This document shows, one piece after another, positions 1-7,167 of a stretch of 8,900 nucleotides of DNA. The notes beneath the pieces were generated by a model. The model did not search any database. It was not told the origin of the DNA and worked only from the letters and a program-made list of their open reading frames with translations. Source of the DNA: Bacteroidales bacterium UBA2198 (GTDB lineage Bacteria > Bacteroidota > Bacteroidia > Bacteroidales > VadinHA17); assembly GCA_002328625.1 (NCBI GenBank), contig DCVC01000084.1, positions 27,203 through 36,102 on the forward strand, read 5' to 3'. A program made the position numbers and the translations under genes. Numbering within the stretch: position 1 is the stretch's first letter; the number at the start of each line of letters is the position of its first letter.

Positions 1-753
1 AAAGTTGAGGAGTTTGTAGCTCTATTGCTTAACAGACTCTCTAAAGGTGACAAGGTTGTTTTTGATCATATCGGAAGCTTTGTTAATAACCATGAAAACA
101 GTATCCAGTTTGAGCCTGACATAACTTCAAATTATCATCTTGCATCTTTCGGATTTGATACATTTCAATTTATGCCTGTTGAAGGGTATAATGTCAGGAA
201 AAGAGTTCTCAGGCATATCAATAAAGAGCCTGCAAGGCAGGCCTCCATGAGGAAAATATTATGGAGAGCAGCAATAGTTGTTCCGATCCTTGCATTAATG
301 GTAGCTATTCCGCTTCAGACTGACTTATTCAGGAGCAGGATTGATCTGACGTCATTGAATCCGCTGGTGACGGCTGAATTTGAAAGTAACAGGAATGCGC
401 TGGATAGCGAACTCGCAGTAATAACTGTCGCCAGGGAAGAACCGGTCATTCCGGTTGCAGAGAACATCCCTGCTGAATCTGTCGAAACAACACCGGCAGG
501 AGCTGTCATTACAGATCATAGAGCGGATGCTGAATTTTGTGTTATCATCGGTAGCTTCAAATCGGAAGAAAATGCATATACCCAGGTTAACAAACTTAAG
601 GCTGAAGGTTTCAACCCGGAAGTAATTCCTGCTTCCAATGGCTTTTTCAGGGTCAGTGCCATGAAATACTATGATCTGAATACAGCAATATCAGTCAAGG
701 ACAGCCTTGCCGAGAAATACCCGGGAACCTGGATTTCAAAAAAGAAGTTGTAG
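1..753 (+). CDS. HU-CCDC81/SPOR domain membrane protein, 3' part (5' end outside window)
   Basis: The frame is open from base 1 to a TAG at 751-753, giving 250 visible residues. A TTG at 25 is in frame, but conserved sequence precedes it (KVEEFVAL), so it is not the start. Residues 1 to about 70 match the second half of the bacterial CCDC81-like HU module, including FDHIGSFVNN, a QFEPD segment and NYHLASFGF. A single hydrophobic helix follows (AAIVVPILALMVAIPL, about bases 268-315). Then comes a linker of roughly 70 residues and a C-terminal SPOR domain (about 529-750; FCVIIGSFKSEENAY, then GFFRVSAMKYYD). The expected topology is a cytoplasmic HU-like domain, one membrane pass and a periplasmic SPOR domain, which in this family binds denuded septal glycan. 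Relatives start about 100 residues earlier with the first HU module. It converges on metG with a 27-bp gap. Family membership is well supported; a cell-division or envelope role is inference. Confidence 0.85.
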   Translation, partial: KVEEFVALLLNRLSKGDKVVFDHIGSFVNNHENSIQFEPDITSNYHLASFGFDTFQFMPVEGYNVRKRVLRHINKEPARQASMRKILWRAAIVVPILALMVAIPLQTDLFRSRIDLTSLNPLVTAEFESNRNALDSELAVITVAREEPVIPVAENIPAESVETTPAGAVITDHRADAEFCVIIGSFKSEENAYTQVNKLKAEGFNPEVIPASNGFFRVSAMKYYDLNTAISVKDSLAEKYPGTWISKKKL

Positions 754-780
754 ATTTACAGACACTATTTACACACCATC

Positions 781-2814
781 CTATTTGACAATACTGCCAT
801 TACTGACTCTTTGATCTGGAGCTACCAGTACAAGCTTTCCGTCTTTGTCTTCAGCCATCAGTATCATCCCTTTTGATTCAATACCTTTTATGTTTCTTGG
901 TTCAAGGTTGGCGACAACTGATATCTGTTTCCCCACAATATCCTGAGGTTCAAAATACTCAGCTATTCCTGAGACTATAGTCCTGATATCAATACCCGTG
1001 TCTATCTTAAGCCGGAGCAGTTTATCGGTCTTTGGCACTTTTTCGGCTTCCAGAACGGTTGCGATCCGGATATCTATCCTGGAGAAATCATCAAATGAAA
1101 CAGGATCTCTTGCAGGAATTATTTTGGACGAGCCTGATTCATTGGCTTTTTTTGTTGCCAGCAGCCGGTCTATCTGTTTTGCAATCGCTTCGTCCTCGAT
1201 CTTTTCAAAAAGCAACCCCGGTTTGTTAATAATATGTCCGGGTTGAAGAAGGTCATGCTTTCCTGCATCATTCCAGCCGGACTGTTCTATATTGATCCAG
1301 CTCCTGAGTTTTGTCATGGAAAACGGGAGGAAAGGTTCAAAAACCACAGTCAGACTGGCAGTGATCTGCAGGGCTATATTCATTATTGTATTTACCCTGC
1401 CTTGATCTGTTTTAATTACTTTCCAGGGCTCAGCATCTGCAAGATATTTATTACCGAGACGTGCAAGATTCATTGCCTCCTTCAACGCTTCCCTGAATTT
1501 GAAGTTCTCAAGATTATTCTCAACACTTTCTTTATAATTAAAAATAGCTTCAAGCACTGAATTATCATTTTCATCAGTCGGACCTCTTTCAGGCACTTTG
1601 CCATCATAATAGCTATTGGTCAGCACAAGAGTCCGGTTTACAAAATTACCCAGGATAGCAACCAGTTCGTTGTTGTTACGGGACTGGAAATCTTTCCATG
1701 TGAAATCATTATCTTTTGTTTCAGGGGCATTTGCGCACAGAGTGTATCGAAGAACATCCTGTTTCCCGGGGAAATCCCGGAGGTATTCATGGAGCCAGAC
1801 TGCCCAGTTGCGTGATGTTGATATTTTGTCATTTTCGAGATTCAGGAACTCATTGGCAGGCACATTCTCAGGAAGAATAAAACTACCCTCAGCTTTGAGC
1901 ATGACCGGAAAGATAATACAATGGAATACAATATTATCCTTACCTATAAAATGGACCATTTTTGTATCCTCATCCTTCCAGTATTTTTCCCAGTCCTGTG
2001 TGAGTTCTTTGGTAGCTGATATATAACCAATGGGAGCATCAAACCAGACATATAATACCTTGCCATTTGCTCCTTCGACAGGAACAGGAACACCCCAGTC
2101 GAGATCACGGCTTACTGCCCTGGGTTGCAAGCCCTGGTCAAGCCAAGATTTACACTGTCCGTACACATTTGTTTTCCATTCAGTATGATCTTCAAGAATC
2201 CATTTTCTGAGCCATTCCTCGTATTTGTCAAGGGGCAGGTACCAGTGAAGGGTCTCACGCAATACAGGTTTGCTCCCGCTGATGGTTGAATGGGGATTAA
2301 TCAACTCATTTGGGCTTAAAGATGTTCCGCATTTTTCACACTGATCCCCGTAGGCACTTTCGTTTGCACAGTGAGGGCAGGTACCCGTTATATATCTGTC
2401 AGCCAGAAAACAACCGGCTTCCTCATCAAAGTATTGTTCAGATGTTTTTTCGTTGAATGCACCTTTTTTGTAGAGAGTGAGGAAAAAATCTGATGCCGTT
2501 TCATAATGTATTTTATTTGAAGTTCTTGAATAAATATCGAATGCGATTCCAAAATCTTCAAATGCTTTTTTGTTCAGCGAATGATATCTGTCAACTACCT
2601 GCTGGGGTGTGATGCCTTCATTCCTTGCTTTCAGTGTTATGGGAACTCCATGCTCATCGGAGCCGCAGATTGAGATAACATCCGCACCTTTCATCCTGAG
2701 GTACCTTGTATAAATATCCGAAGGAACATATACTCCGGCCAGGTGTCCTATGTGAATAGGACCATTGGCATAAGGAAGTGCTGAAGTAACAAGGTATCTC
2801 CTATACTTTTTCAT
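781..2814 (-). CDS. metG: methionyl-tRNA synthetase with C-terminal tRNA-binding domain
   Basis: This class I synthetase charges tRNA-Met with methionine in the cytoplasm. From the ATG at 2814 it is 677 residues, a normal length for the long MetG form. The HIGH signature is intact (residues 21-24, in NGPIHIGHLAG), followed by ICGSDEHG. A zinc knuckle has CPHC at 146-149 and CEKC at 159-162. The second signature is KISTS (330-334) in place of KMSKS. The anticodon-binding helical domain follows, with NFVNRTL near 390. A Trbp111/EMAP-like tRNA-binding domain occupies about 573-677 (DFSRIDIRIATVLEAEKV, then NLEPRNIKGIESKGM). An in-frame ATG at 2856 would add 14 residues (MFNFENCYIFIIRI) with no family counterpart. 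It also lies inside a predicted -7 promoter box, so I chose 2814. The gene is monocistronic here: it converges on the SPOR gene and diverges from the LD-carboxypeptidase gene. Confidence 0.97.
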   Translation of the reverse strand: MKKYRRYLVTSALPYANGPIHIGHLAGVYVPSDIYTRYLRMKGADVISICGSDEHGVPITLKARNEGITPQQVVDRYHSLNKKAFEDFGIAFDIYSRTSNKIHYETASDFFLTLYKKGAFNEKTSEQYFDEEAGCFLADRYITGTCPHCANESAYGDQCEKCGTSLSPNELINPHSTISGSKPVLRETLHWYLPLDKYEEWLRKWILEDHTEWKTNVYGQCKSWLDQGLQPRAVSRDLDWGVPVPVEGANGKVLYVWFDAPIGYISATKELTQDWEKYWKDEDTKMVHFIGKDNIVFHCIIFPVMLKAEGSFILPENVPANEFLNLENDKISTSRNWAVWLHEYLRDFPGKQDVLRYTLCANAPETKDNDFTWKDFQSRNNNELVAILGNFVNRTLVLTNSYYDGKVPERGPTDENDNSVLEAIFNYKESVENNLENFKFREALKEAMNLARLGNKYLADAEPWKVIKTDQGRVNTIMNIALQITASLTVVFEPFLPFSMTKLRSWINIEQSGWNDAGKHDLLQPGHIINKPGLLFEKIEDEAIAKQIDRLLATKKANESGSSKIIPARDPVSFDDFSRIDIRIATVLEAEKVPKTDKLLRLKIDTGIDIRTIVSGIAEYFEPQDIVGKQISVVANLEPRNIKGIESKGMILMAEDKDGKLVLVAPDQRVSNGSIVK

Positions 2815-2853
2815 GATTCTGATAATGAATATATAACAATTCTCAAAATTGAA

Positions 2854-2887
2854 CAAAGATAATAATTTTAAGTTTTCAGCCGGGAAA
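2854..2887 (-). promoter_or_regulatory. putative metG promoter (Bacteroidota sigma-type)
   Basis: Read on the minus strand, TATCTTTG (plus-strand 2854-2861) is an exact match to the Bacteroidota -7 element TAnnTTTG. The -33 element is poor: the nearest candidate is TTTC (plus-strand 2884-2887), 22 nt upstream, against a preferred TTTG at 19-21 nt. Transcription would begin near 2847, leaving a leader of about 30 nt before the ATG at 2814. The leader is AT-rich and has no Shine-Dalgarno site, as is usual in this phylum. Confidence 0.5.
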
Positions 2888-2899
2888 CTTCCGATTGTG

Positions 2900-2931
2900 G
2901 TTGGAAATTGAAACCAAACAGGTTATTTTTA
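2900..2931 (+). promoter_or_regulatory. putative promoter of the LD-carboxypeptidase gene
   Basis: GTTG (2900-2903) could serve as a -33 element. It lies 20 nt upstream of TATTTTTA (2924-2931), which matches TAnnTTTG at seven of eight positions. The leader to the ATG at 2947 would be very short, about 10 nt. The match is imperfect at both boxes, but the spacing is right and the location, in a divergent spacer, makes sense. Confidence 0.35.
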
Positions 2932-2946
2932 CGTATAATATAATAT

Positions 2947-3861
2947 ATGCCTGTCAGAAAAACTGTACCGGAGTACCTTAAGCCGGGTGATGAGGTGGCT
3001 ATCATTTCTCCCTCCTGGGCTATTGAAGAAGACAAAATCCATCAGGCCATTTCCTTACTTAAAGATTGGGGGCTGAAAGTCCGGATCGGGGAGAATGCAC
3101 TGAAATGCTCAGGTCCTTTTGCAGGTACTGATGAAGAGCGGCTGTCAGACCTGCAGGCAATGACCGAAGATCCTGAAATCAAAGCAGTAATATGTTCCAG
3201 GGGGGGATACGGCCTTTTAAGGATCATCAACGATGTTGATTTTTCATGTTTAAGAAAAAGGCCTAAATGGTATGCCGGATTCAGCGACATAACGGTTCTG
3301 CATCTCTGGCTCAGCGAAGCATTCAACATTGTTTCAATACATGCGGAAATGCCTCTTAATTATAATAATGAGGAAAAGACAAAGGAGACCTTTTTGTCAT
3401 TACACCATGCCCTGTTCGGTGACTATCGTCACATTAGCTGGGAAGGCAGTTTTATAAGGGATTGTAATGTAAGCGGGGAGGTTACCGGTGGAAATCTGTC
3501 ACTGATATACAGTTTGATAGGGACAAAAGCTGAACCGTTGACCAGGGGAAAGATCTTGTTTATTGAAGAAACAGGTGAATATTTTTATCATCTCGACAGA
3601 ATGATGTATTCACTTAAACTGGCGGGCAAGCTTGATGGGCTTGCTGCTCTTGTGGTCGGTGGCCTCAGTAATATGGCAGAAACAAAAACGCCATGGGGGA
3701 TGAGTGCTGAAGAGACAATTTTCAATGTTGTGAGGGATTATGATTATCCTGTCTTGTTTGGTTTTCCGGCCGGACATGTTTCGGACAACAGGGCACTGTA
3801 TATTGGAAGGCAGGCAAGAATAGTTGCCGCCGGAACAAGTGTAACACTTACATTTATTTGA
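2947..3861 (+). CDS. ldcA: LD-carboxypeptidase, peptidase family S66 (muramoyltetrapeptide carboxypeptidase)
   Basis: S66 enzymes remove the terminal D-Ala from murein tetrapeptides by cutting the L,D bond during peptidoglycan recycling. The 304-residue length is typical. The N-terminal motif LKPGDEVAIISPS is followed by SRGGYGLLR (84-92), a family hallmark. The serine nucleophile is Ser113 in GFSDITVLH. The rest of the Ser-Glu-His triad is Glu207 in FIEETGEYFYHLDRM and His277 in FPAGHVSDN, so all catalytic residues are present. No signal peptide or membrane segment is visible, which suggests a cytoplasmic enzyme like E. coli LdcA. The gene stands alone: it diverges from metG across 132 bp and converges on the alanine dehydrogenase-family gene with only 3 bp between stops. 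Some S66 members act on other substrates, such as microcin (MccF), but nothing here suggests that. Confidence 0.92.
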   Translation: MPVRKTVPEYLKPGDEVAIISPSWAIEEDKIHQAISLLKDWGLKVRIGENALKCSGPFAGTDEERLSDLQAMTEDPEIKAVICSRGGYGLLRIINDVDFSCLRKRPKWYAGFSDITVLHLWLSEAFNIVSIHAEMPLNYNNEEKTKETFLSLHHALFGDYRHISWEGSFIRDCNVSGEVTGGNLSLIYSLIGTKAEPLTRGKILFIEETGEYFYHLDRMMYSLKLAGKLDGLAALVVGGLSNMAETKTPWGMSAEETIFNVVRDYDYPVLFGFPAGHVSDNRALYIGRQARIVAAGTSVTLTFI

Positions 3862-3864
3862 TTA

Positions 3865-5085
3865 TCAGAAAGCGGAAATAAGCAGATCGAGATCTTTTGA
3901 TATTATTCCGAATTTTTGTCCCAGCGTATCATTGGTCAGTATCCCGTTATAAAGATAAGCCCCTTTCCTTAAGTTGGGATCGATCTTAAAGAGATTTGTT
4001 ATCCCGCCGGCCTCAGCCATATTCTTCAGCAGGGGAGTGAATATGTTACTGAGTGCTATGGATGCCGTCCTGGCAACCCTTGAAGGAAGGTTCCAGGCAG
4101 AGAAATGAATCACGCCATGTTTTTCATAGACAGGATCATTAAGAGCCCGGCATTCTGTTGTTTCAATGCACCCTCCGCGGTCGATGCTCAGATCAATAAC
4201 AACAGCTCCTTTCTTCATGCTGCGTACCATATCTTCGGTAATATAATACCATGGACGCAAATCTTCCAGTTCAATAGCACCGATAAGGACGTCTGCTGAT
4301 TTAAGAGATTTCTTCAACACCTGGGGATGAAAAACAGAGGTCTGAAGCCGCTGTCCGATGAGATCCTGGAATCGCTTCAGCCTGTGAAGAGATTTATCGA
4401 AGACCTTTACCTGCGATCCGGTACCCAATGCAGCCCTGGCGGCATACTCCCCGGCAGTATTGGCTCCGATTATTACCACTTCGGTAGGCGTGACCCCTGT
4501 GATGCCTCCCAGCATCACCCCTTTGCCCCCATGGTGATTACTGAGATAATCGGAAGCTATCAGGATTGATGTTATGCCACTTATTTCGCTCATTGACTCC
4601 ATAACAGGCATAACACCGTTATCATCACCTATTTTTTCAAAGGCTAACGCTGTGACTTTCTTCCTGACAAGCTTGCCCAGAGTTTCTTCACTAAGTTTCA
4701 ATACATTAAGGAACGACATTACAACCTGGTTGCCTTTCAGATAGTCAGTTTCATGTTCGGTAAAGGGAGCTACTTTAATAACAGCATCTGCACTGAATAC
4801 CCTGGCAGGAGAATCAGTTATAATTGCCCCGTTTTCGCTGTAATCCTTATCTGAATAATTGGCTCCTGCACCTGCACCCTTCTGTACAATCACTTCATTG
4901 TCGCTTTCGACAAGAAGATTAACCGATTCCGGGGTTAAAGCCACTCTCTTTTCATCATTTTTCTTATCACTTGGAATGCCTATGGAAATTTTGCGGTGTC
5001 TGACAGCTGTTTCGAGGAGCTCCTCTTTAGGCATGAAGACTGTATTGCCAAAACTCACCTTTCCGCTCTTGCTTCTTTCATTCAT
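3865..5085 (-). CDS. ald: alanine dehydrogenase/PntA family protein with altered substrate site
   Basis: The fold is that of NAD-dependent alanine dehydrogenase, which interconverts L-alanine and pyruvate plus ammonia. From the ATG at 5085 it has 406 residues. Family landmarks are EKRVALTPESV (Arg47), GVMLGGITGVTP, the nucleotide-binding loop IGANTAG (206-212) followed by Asp230 in VKVFD (suggesting NAD rather than NADP), VIDLSIDRGGCIE (Asp302), and LPSRVARTASIALSN. By my alignment to the mycobacterial enzyme, the substrate lysine of KVKEP is Ala106 in KVAPF, and the catalytic histidine of FLHLA is Asn127 in FLNVL. Alanine dehydrogenase activity is therefore uncertain, although automatic annotation would use that name. 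A longer TTG start at 5139 is unlikely because that TTG is the -33 box of a strong promoter match. It ends in tandem stops, TGA then TAA. It is the last gene of the porW-porX-tsaE block, 66 bp after tsaE. Confidence 0.85.
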   Translation of the reverse strand: MNERSKSGKVSFGNTVFMPKEELLETAVRHRKISIGIPSDKKNDEKRVALTPESVNLLVESDNEVIVQKGAGAGANYSDKDYSENGAIITDSPARVFSADAVIKVAPFTEHETDYLKGNQVVMSFLNVLKLSEETLGKLVRKKVTALAFEKIGDDNGVMPVMESMSEISGITSILIASDYLSNHHGGKGVMLGGITGVTPTEVVIIGANTAGEYAARAALGTGSQVKVFDKSLHRLKRFQDLIGQRLQTSVFHPQVLKKSLKSADVLIGAIELEDLRPWYYITEDMVRSMKKGAVVIDLSIDRGGCIETTECRALNDPVYEKHGVIHFSAWNLPSRVARTASIALSNIFTPLLKNMAEAGGITNLFKIDPNLRKGAYLYNGILTNDTLGQKFGIISKDLDLLISAF

Positions 5086-5108
5086 CTCAGGATGATTGGA
5101 TATTTTTT

Positions 5109-5140
5109 CAAAGGTAAAAAATTTGACACAGAGCAGCAAA
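5109..5140 (-). promoter_or_regulatory. strong Bacteroidota-type promoter for the ald-family gene
   Basis: On the minus strand TTTG (plus-strand 5137-5140) is followed by exactly 20 nt and then TACCTTTG (5109-5116). This is a full match to TTTG-N19-21-TAnnTTTG, the consensus of the primary sigma factor in this phylum. Transcription would start around 5102, giving a leader of roughly 15-20 nt before the ATG at 5085. It suggests that the gene can be expressed independently of the upstream porX-tsaE transcript, and it excludes the TTG at 5139 as a start codon for transcripts from here. Confidence 0.7.
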
Positions 5141-5151
5141 ATATGATCCGA

Positions 5152-5565
5152 TTAAGATATATTTAGTATCCTTTCCTCATTTTTACCAACTGCTATTGCG
5201 ATATGAAGGGCATCTGACGGAATAAAATCACCAGCCAGTTCCGGCCATTCAAGAAAACAATATGAACCGCTTGAAAGATACTCTTCGATTCCTATGTCAA
5301 ACAACTCGTCAGGCTTTTTAATTCTGTAAAAATCAATATGATATAATGCTTTTCCATCGACTGTTAAATATTCATTTACAAGAGTGAAAGAGGGACTTGT
5401 AATATTATCTTCAGCTCCGAGTACTTTGCATATTGCTTTAATAAGTGTTGTTTTGCCTGCCCCCAGTGTACCATGCATGGCAAATATTCTTTTTCCTCCT
5501 GAGAAGTCAAGAATTTTCCTTGCGGCGGAAGGCAGTTGTCTCCTGTCTTTAATTATGATTCGCAT
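5152..5565 (-). CDS. tsaE: tRNA threonylcarbamoyladenosine (t6A37) biosynthesis ATPase TsaE
   Basis: TsaE is the small ATPase that works with TsaB and TsaD to make the t6A modification at position 37 of ANN-decoding tRNAs. The 137-residue protein is close to the usual length. It has a Walker A loop GTLGAGKTT (32-40), the switch-like SPSF (57-60) in SPSFTLVNEY, HIDFYR (76-81), DELFDIGIEEY (86-96) with the family's conserved Glu and Gly, and LEWPE (105-109). No defect is visible. It starts 18 bp after the porX stop, so it is probably cotranscribed with porX. The ald-family gene follows 66 bp downstream with its own promoter match. The start has no Shine-Dalgarno site. The link between tsaE and porX is probably only genomic packing. 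Confidence 0.95.
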   Translation of the reverse strand: MRIIIKDRRQLPSAARKILDFSGGKRIFAMHGTLGAGKTTLIKAICKVLGAEDNITSPSFTLVNEYLTVDGKALYHIDFYRIKKPDELFDIGIEEYLSSGSYCFLEWPELAGDFIPSDALHIAIAVGKNEERILNIS

Positions 5566-5583
5566 TAACGGAAGGAGTGCTGA

Positions 5584-7140
5584 TTATGAGACAGGCTCAA
5601 GGAAGGCGATTGGCAGCATGATTTCCTGCATAGAAATGCCCCCGTGCTGAAAGGTATCCTTATAATAGCCTGCATAGTAGTTAAAGTTATTCTGATAAAC
5701 AAGGAAATCTTTATTAAGTGCAAAGATATATTTTGATGTGAGATTGGTTTTTGGGAGTCCTGCTTTTTCCGGATTTTTTATCTCAAATACTTCCCTTGGA
5801 TTATAATCAAGATTTCTCCCCATTTTATATCTCAGATTAGAGGATGTTCTTCGGTCACCGACTATTTTTATGGGATTCTGAACCCTGATGGTCCCGTGGT
5901 CAGTACTGAAAACTACTCTTACCGGATGTGAGGAGAGGGCACCCAGCAGTTCAAAAAGTGGTGAATGGATAAACCAGGATTTTGTAATGCTCCTGTAGGC
6001 TCGTTCATCATTGGCGAGATCTCTTATCAATCCTATTTCAGTTCTTGCATGTGAAAGCATGTCAACAAAATTGTAAACAAGAATATTGATGTCATTATCA
6101 AGCAATTGTCGAATTTTTTCATTTATTTTCTTACCTTCCTGGCTGCCACGGATCTTGTTGTACGACCATTTATATTTAAGCCCTTTTCGGATAAGCTGGT
6201 TTTTAAACAGTTCTTCTTCAAAAGTGTTTTTACCTTCTTCTTCATCGTCGTTTATCCATAATTCCGGCTGAATAGTTGCTATTACTGATGGCATAAGGCC
6301 TGAGAATATTGCATTACGGCTGTATTGTGTTGCAGTTGGAAGAATACTGAAATAAAGATCTTCTTCAATAATCCGGTAAAATCCTGACAGCTCTGCTGAA
6401 ATGGTTTTCCACTGATCAAATCTCAAATTGTCAATGAGAATAAAAAACAAAGATTTTTGCGGTTGAACTGACGGGAATATTTTCCTTGTAAATAGGGTAT
6501 TGGAAAGGACAGGTTTATCTTCAACATCAGGGTCGAGCCACATTAAGTAATTATTCATCACAAATTTTGAAAAAGCATTATTTGCCTCGTTTTCCTGCAA
6601 TTTCAGAATTTCAGTCATTCCTGAGTCGGTGGATTTTTCAAGTTCCGATTCCCAGAAGGTTATTTTACGGTATAGCTCTGTCCAGTCCCTGTGGTTGCGG
6701 GCTTTATCGATCATGTTACCGATGCGGCTGAATTCCTGCCGGTAATCAATTGTTGTTTTTTCAGTAACAAGCCTGCGCTGATCGAGGATTCTCTTAATTG
6801 CCAGGAGGATCTGATTAGGTTTAACCGGTTTGATCAGATAATCAGCTATTTCCGATCCTATGGCACGTTCCATTATCTCTTCATCCTCTATTTTGGTTAT
6901 CATGATCACGGGTATATCACTTCTGAACTCTCTTATTAACCCGAAGGTTTCAATCCCGCTCATACCCGGCATGCTTTCATCAAGGAAAATGATATCATAA
7001 GTATTCTGGTGCACCAGATCAATGGCGTCATTACCGTTTGAACAGGTATCAACCTCATATCCCTTCCCCTTCAGGAAGAGAAGATGGGATTTCAGCGTAT
7101 CAATTTCATCATCCGTCCAGAGGATCCTGATTTTTTTCAT
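5584..7140 (-). CDS. porX: T9SS response regulator PorX (receiver + PglZ domain)
   Basis: PorX is the cytoplasmic response regulator that controls type IX secretion. In Porphyromonas it is linked to the kinase PorY and the sigma factor SigP, and its PglZ domain is a zinc-dependent phosphodiesterase acting on oligonucleotides. The 518 residues split into a receiver (1 to about 120), a helical linker (about 130-210) and a PglZ domain (about 225-518). The receiver has acidic residues Asp10/Asp11, phosphoacceptor Asp54 in IIFLDESMPGMSG, Thr82 and Lys104 in LIKPVKP. The PglZ part carries a full alkaline-phosphatase-type metal set: Asp237 (FILIDNLRFDQW), Thr271 (LPTATQYSRN), Asp360 and His364 (NFVDMLSHAR), Asp414-His415 (FSTDHGTIRV) and His499 (FQHGGISM). 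There is no DNA-binding domain. It starts 56 bp after the porW stop and is followed 18 bp later by tsaE. I saw no promoter just upstream, so readthrough from porW is plausible. Confidence 0.95.
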   Translation of the reverse strand: MKKIRILWTDDEIDTLKSHLLFLKGKGYEVDTCSNGNDAIDLVHQNTYDIIFLDESMPGMSGIETFGLIREFRSDIPVIMITKIEDEEIMERAIGSEIADYLIKPVKPNQILLAIKRILDQRRLVTEKTTIDYRQEFSRIGNMIDKARNHRDWTELYRKITFWESELEKSTDSGMTEILKLQENEANNAFSKFVMNNYLMWLDPDVEDKPVLSNTLFTRKIFPSVQPQKSLFFILIDNLRFDQWKTISAELSGFYRIIEEDLYFSILPTATQYSRNAIFSGLMPSVIATIQPELWINDDEEEGKNTFEEELFKNQLIRKGLKYKWSYNKIRGSQEGKKINEKIRQLLDNDINILVYNFVDMLSHARTEIGLIRDLANDERAYRSITKSWFIHSPLFELLGALSSHPVRVVFSTDHGTIRVQNPIKIVGDRRTSSNLRYKMGRNLDYNPREVFEIKNPEKAGLPKTNLTSKYIFALNKDFLVYQNNFNYYAGYYKDTFQHGGISMQEIMLPIAFLEPVS

Positions 7141-7167
7141 TAAAAGAAAAACAATTTATTAAGGGGG

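Noticed and set aside
754..780. Repeated TTTACA (755-760 and 774-769 region) in the SPOR gene-metG spacer, considered as a bidirectional terminator
   Set aside because: The repeats are direct, not inverted, and cannot form a hairpin; the spacer is only 27 bp.
998..2026. Several open frames of 65-136 codons on the plus strand within metG
   Set aside because: They are antisense to a full-length, motif-complete synthetase, overlap each other in different frames, and encode nothing recognisable.
2934..2939. TATAAT just upstream of the S66 peptidase start as a -10 box
   Set aside because: It is an E. coli-type element, only 7 bp from the ATG, and lies in a simple AT run. The Bacteroidota-type boxes further upstream fit better.
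3837..3849. Near-palindrome AAGTGTAACACTT at the end of the S66 peptidase gene, considered as a terminator
   Set aside because: A realistic loop leaves only about four stem pairs and no T-run follows. It lies within coding sequence.
4105..5095. Plus-strand open frames opposite the ald-family gene
   Set aside because: They are shadows of the coding frame; the real gene has complete family landmarks on the minus strand.
5571..5577. GAAGGAG next to the tsaE start, resembling a Shine-Dalgarno site
   Set aside because: It is on the plus strand whereas tsaE is on the minus strand, so the mRNA carries its complement.
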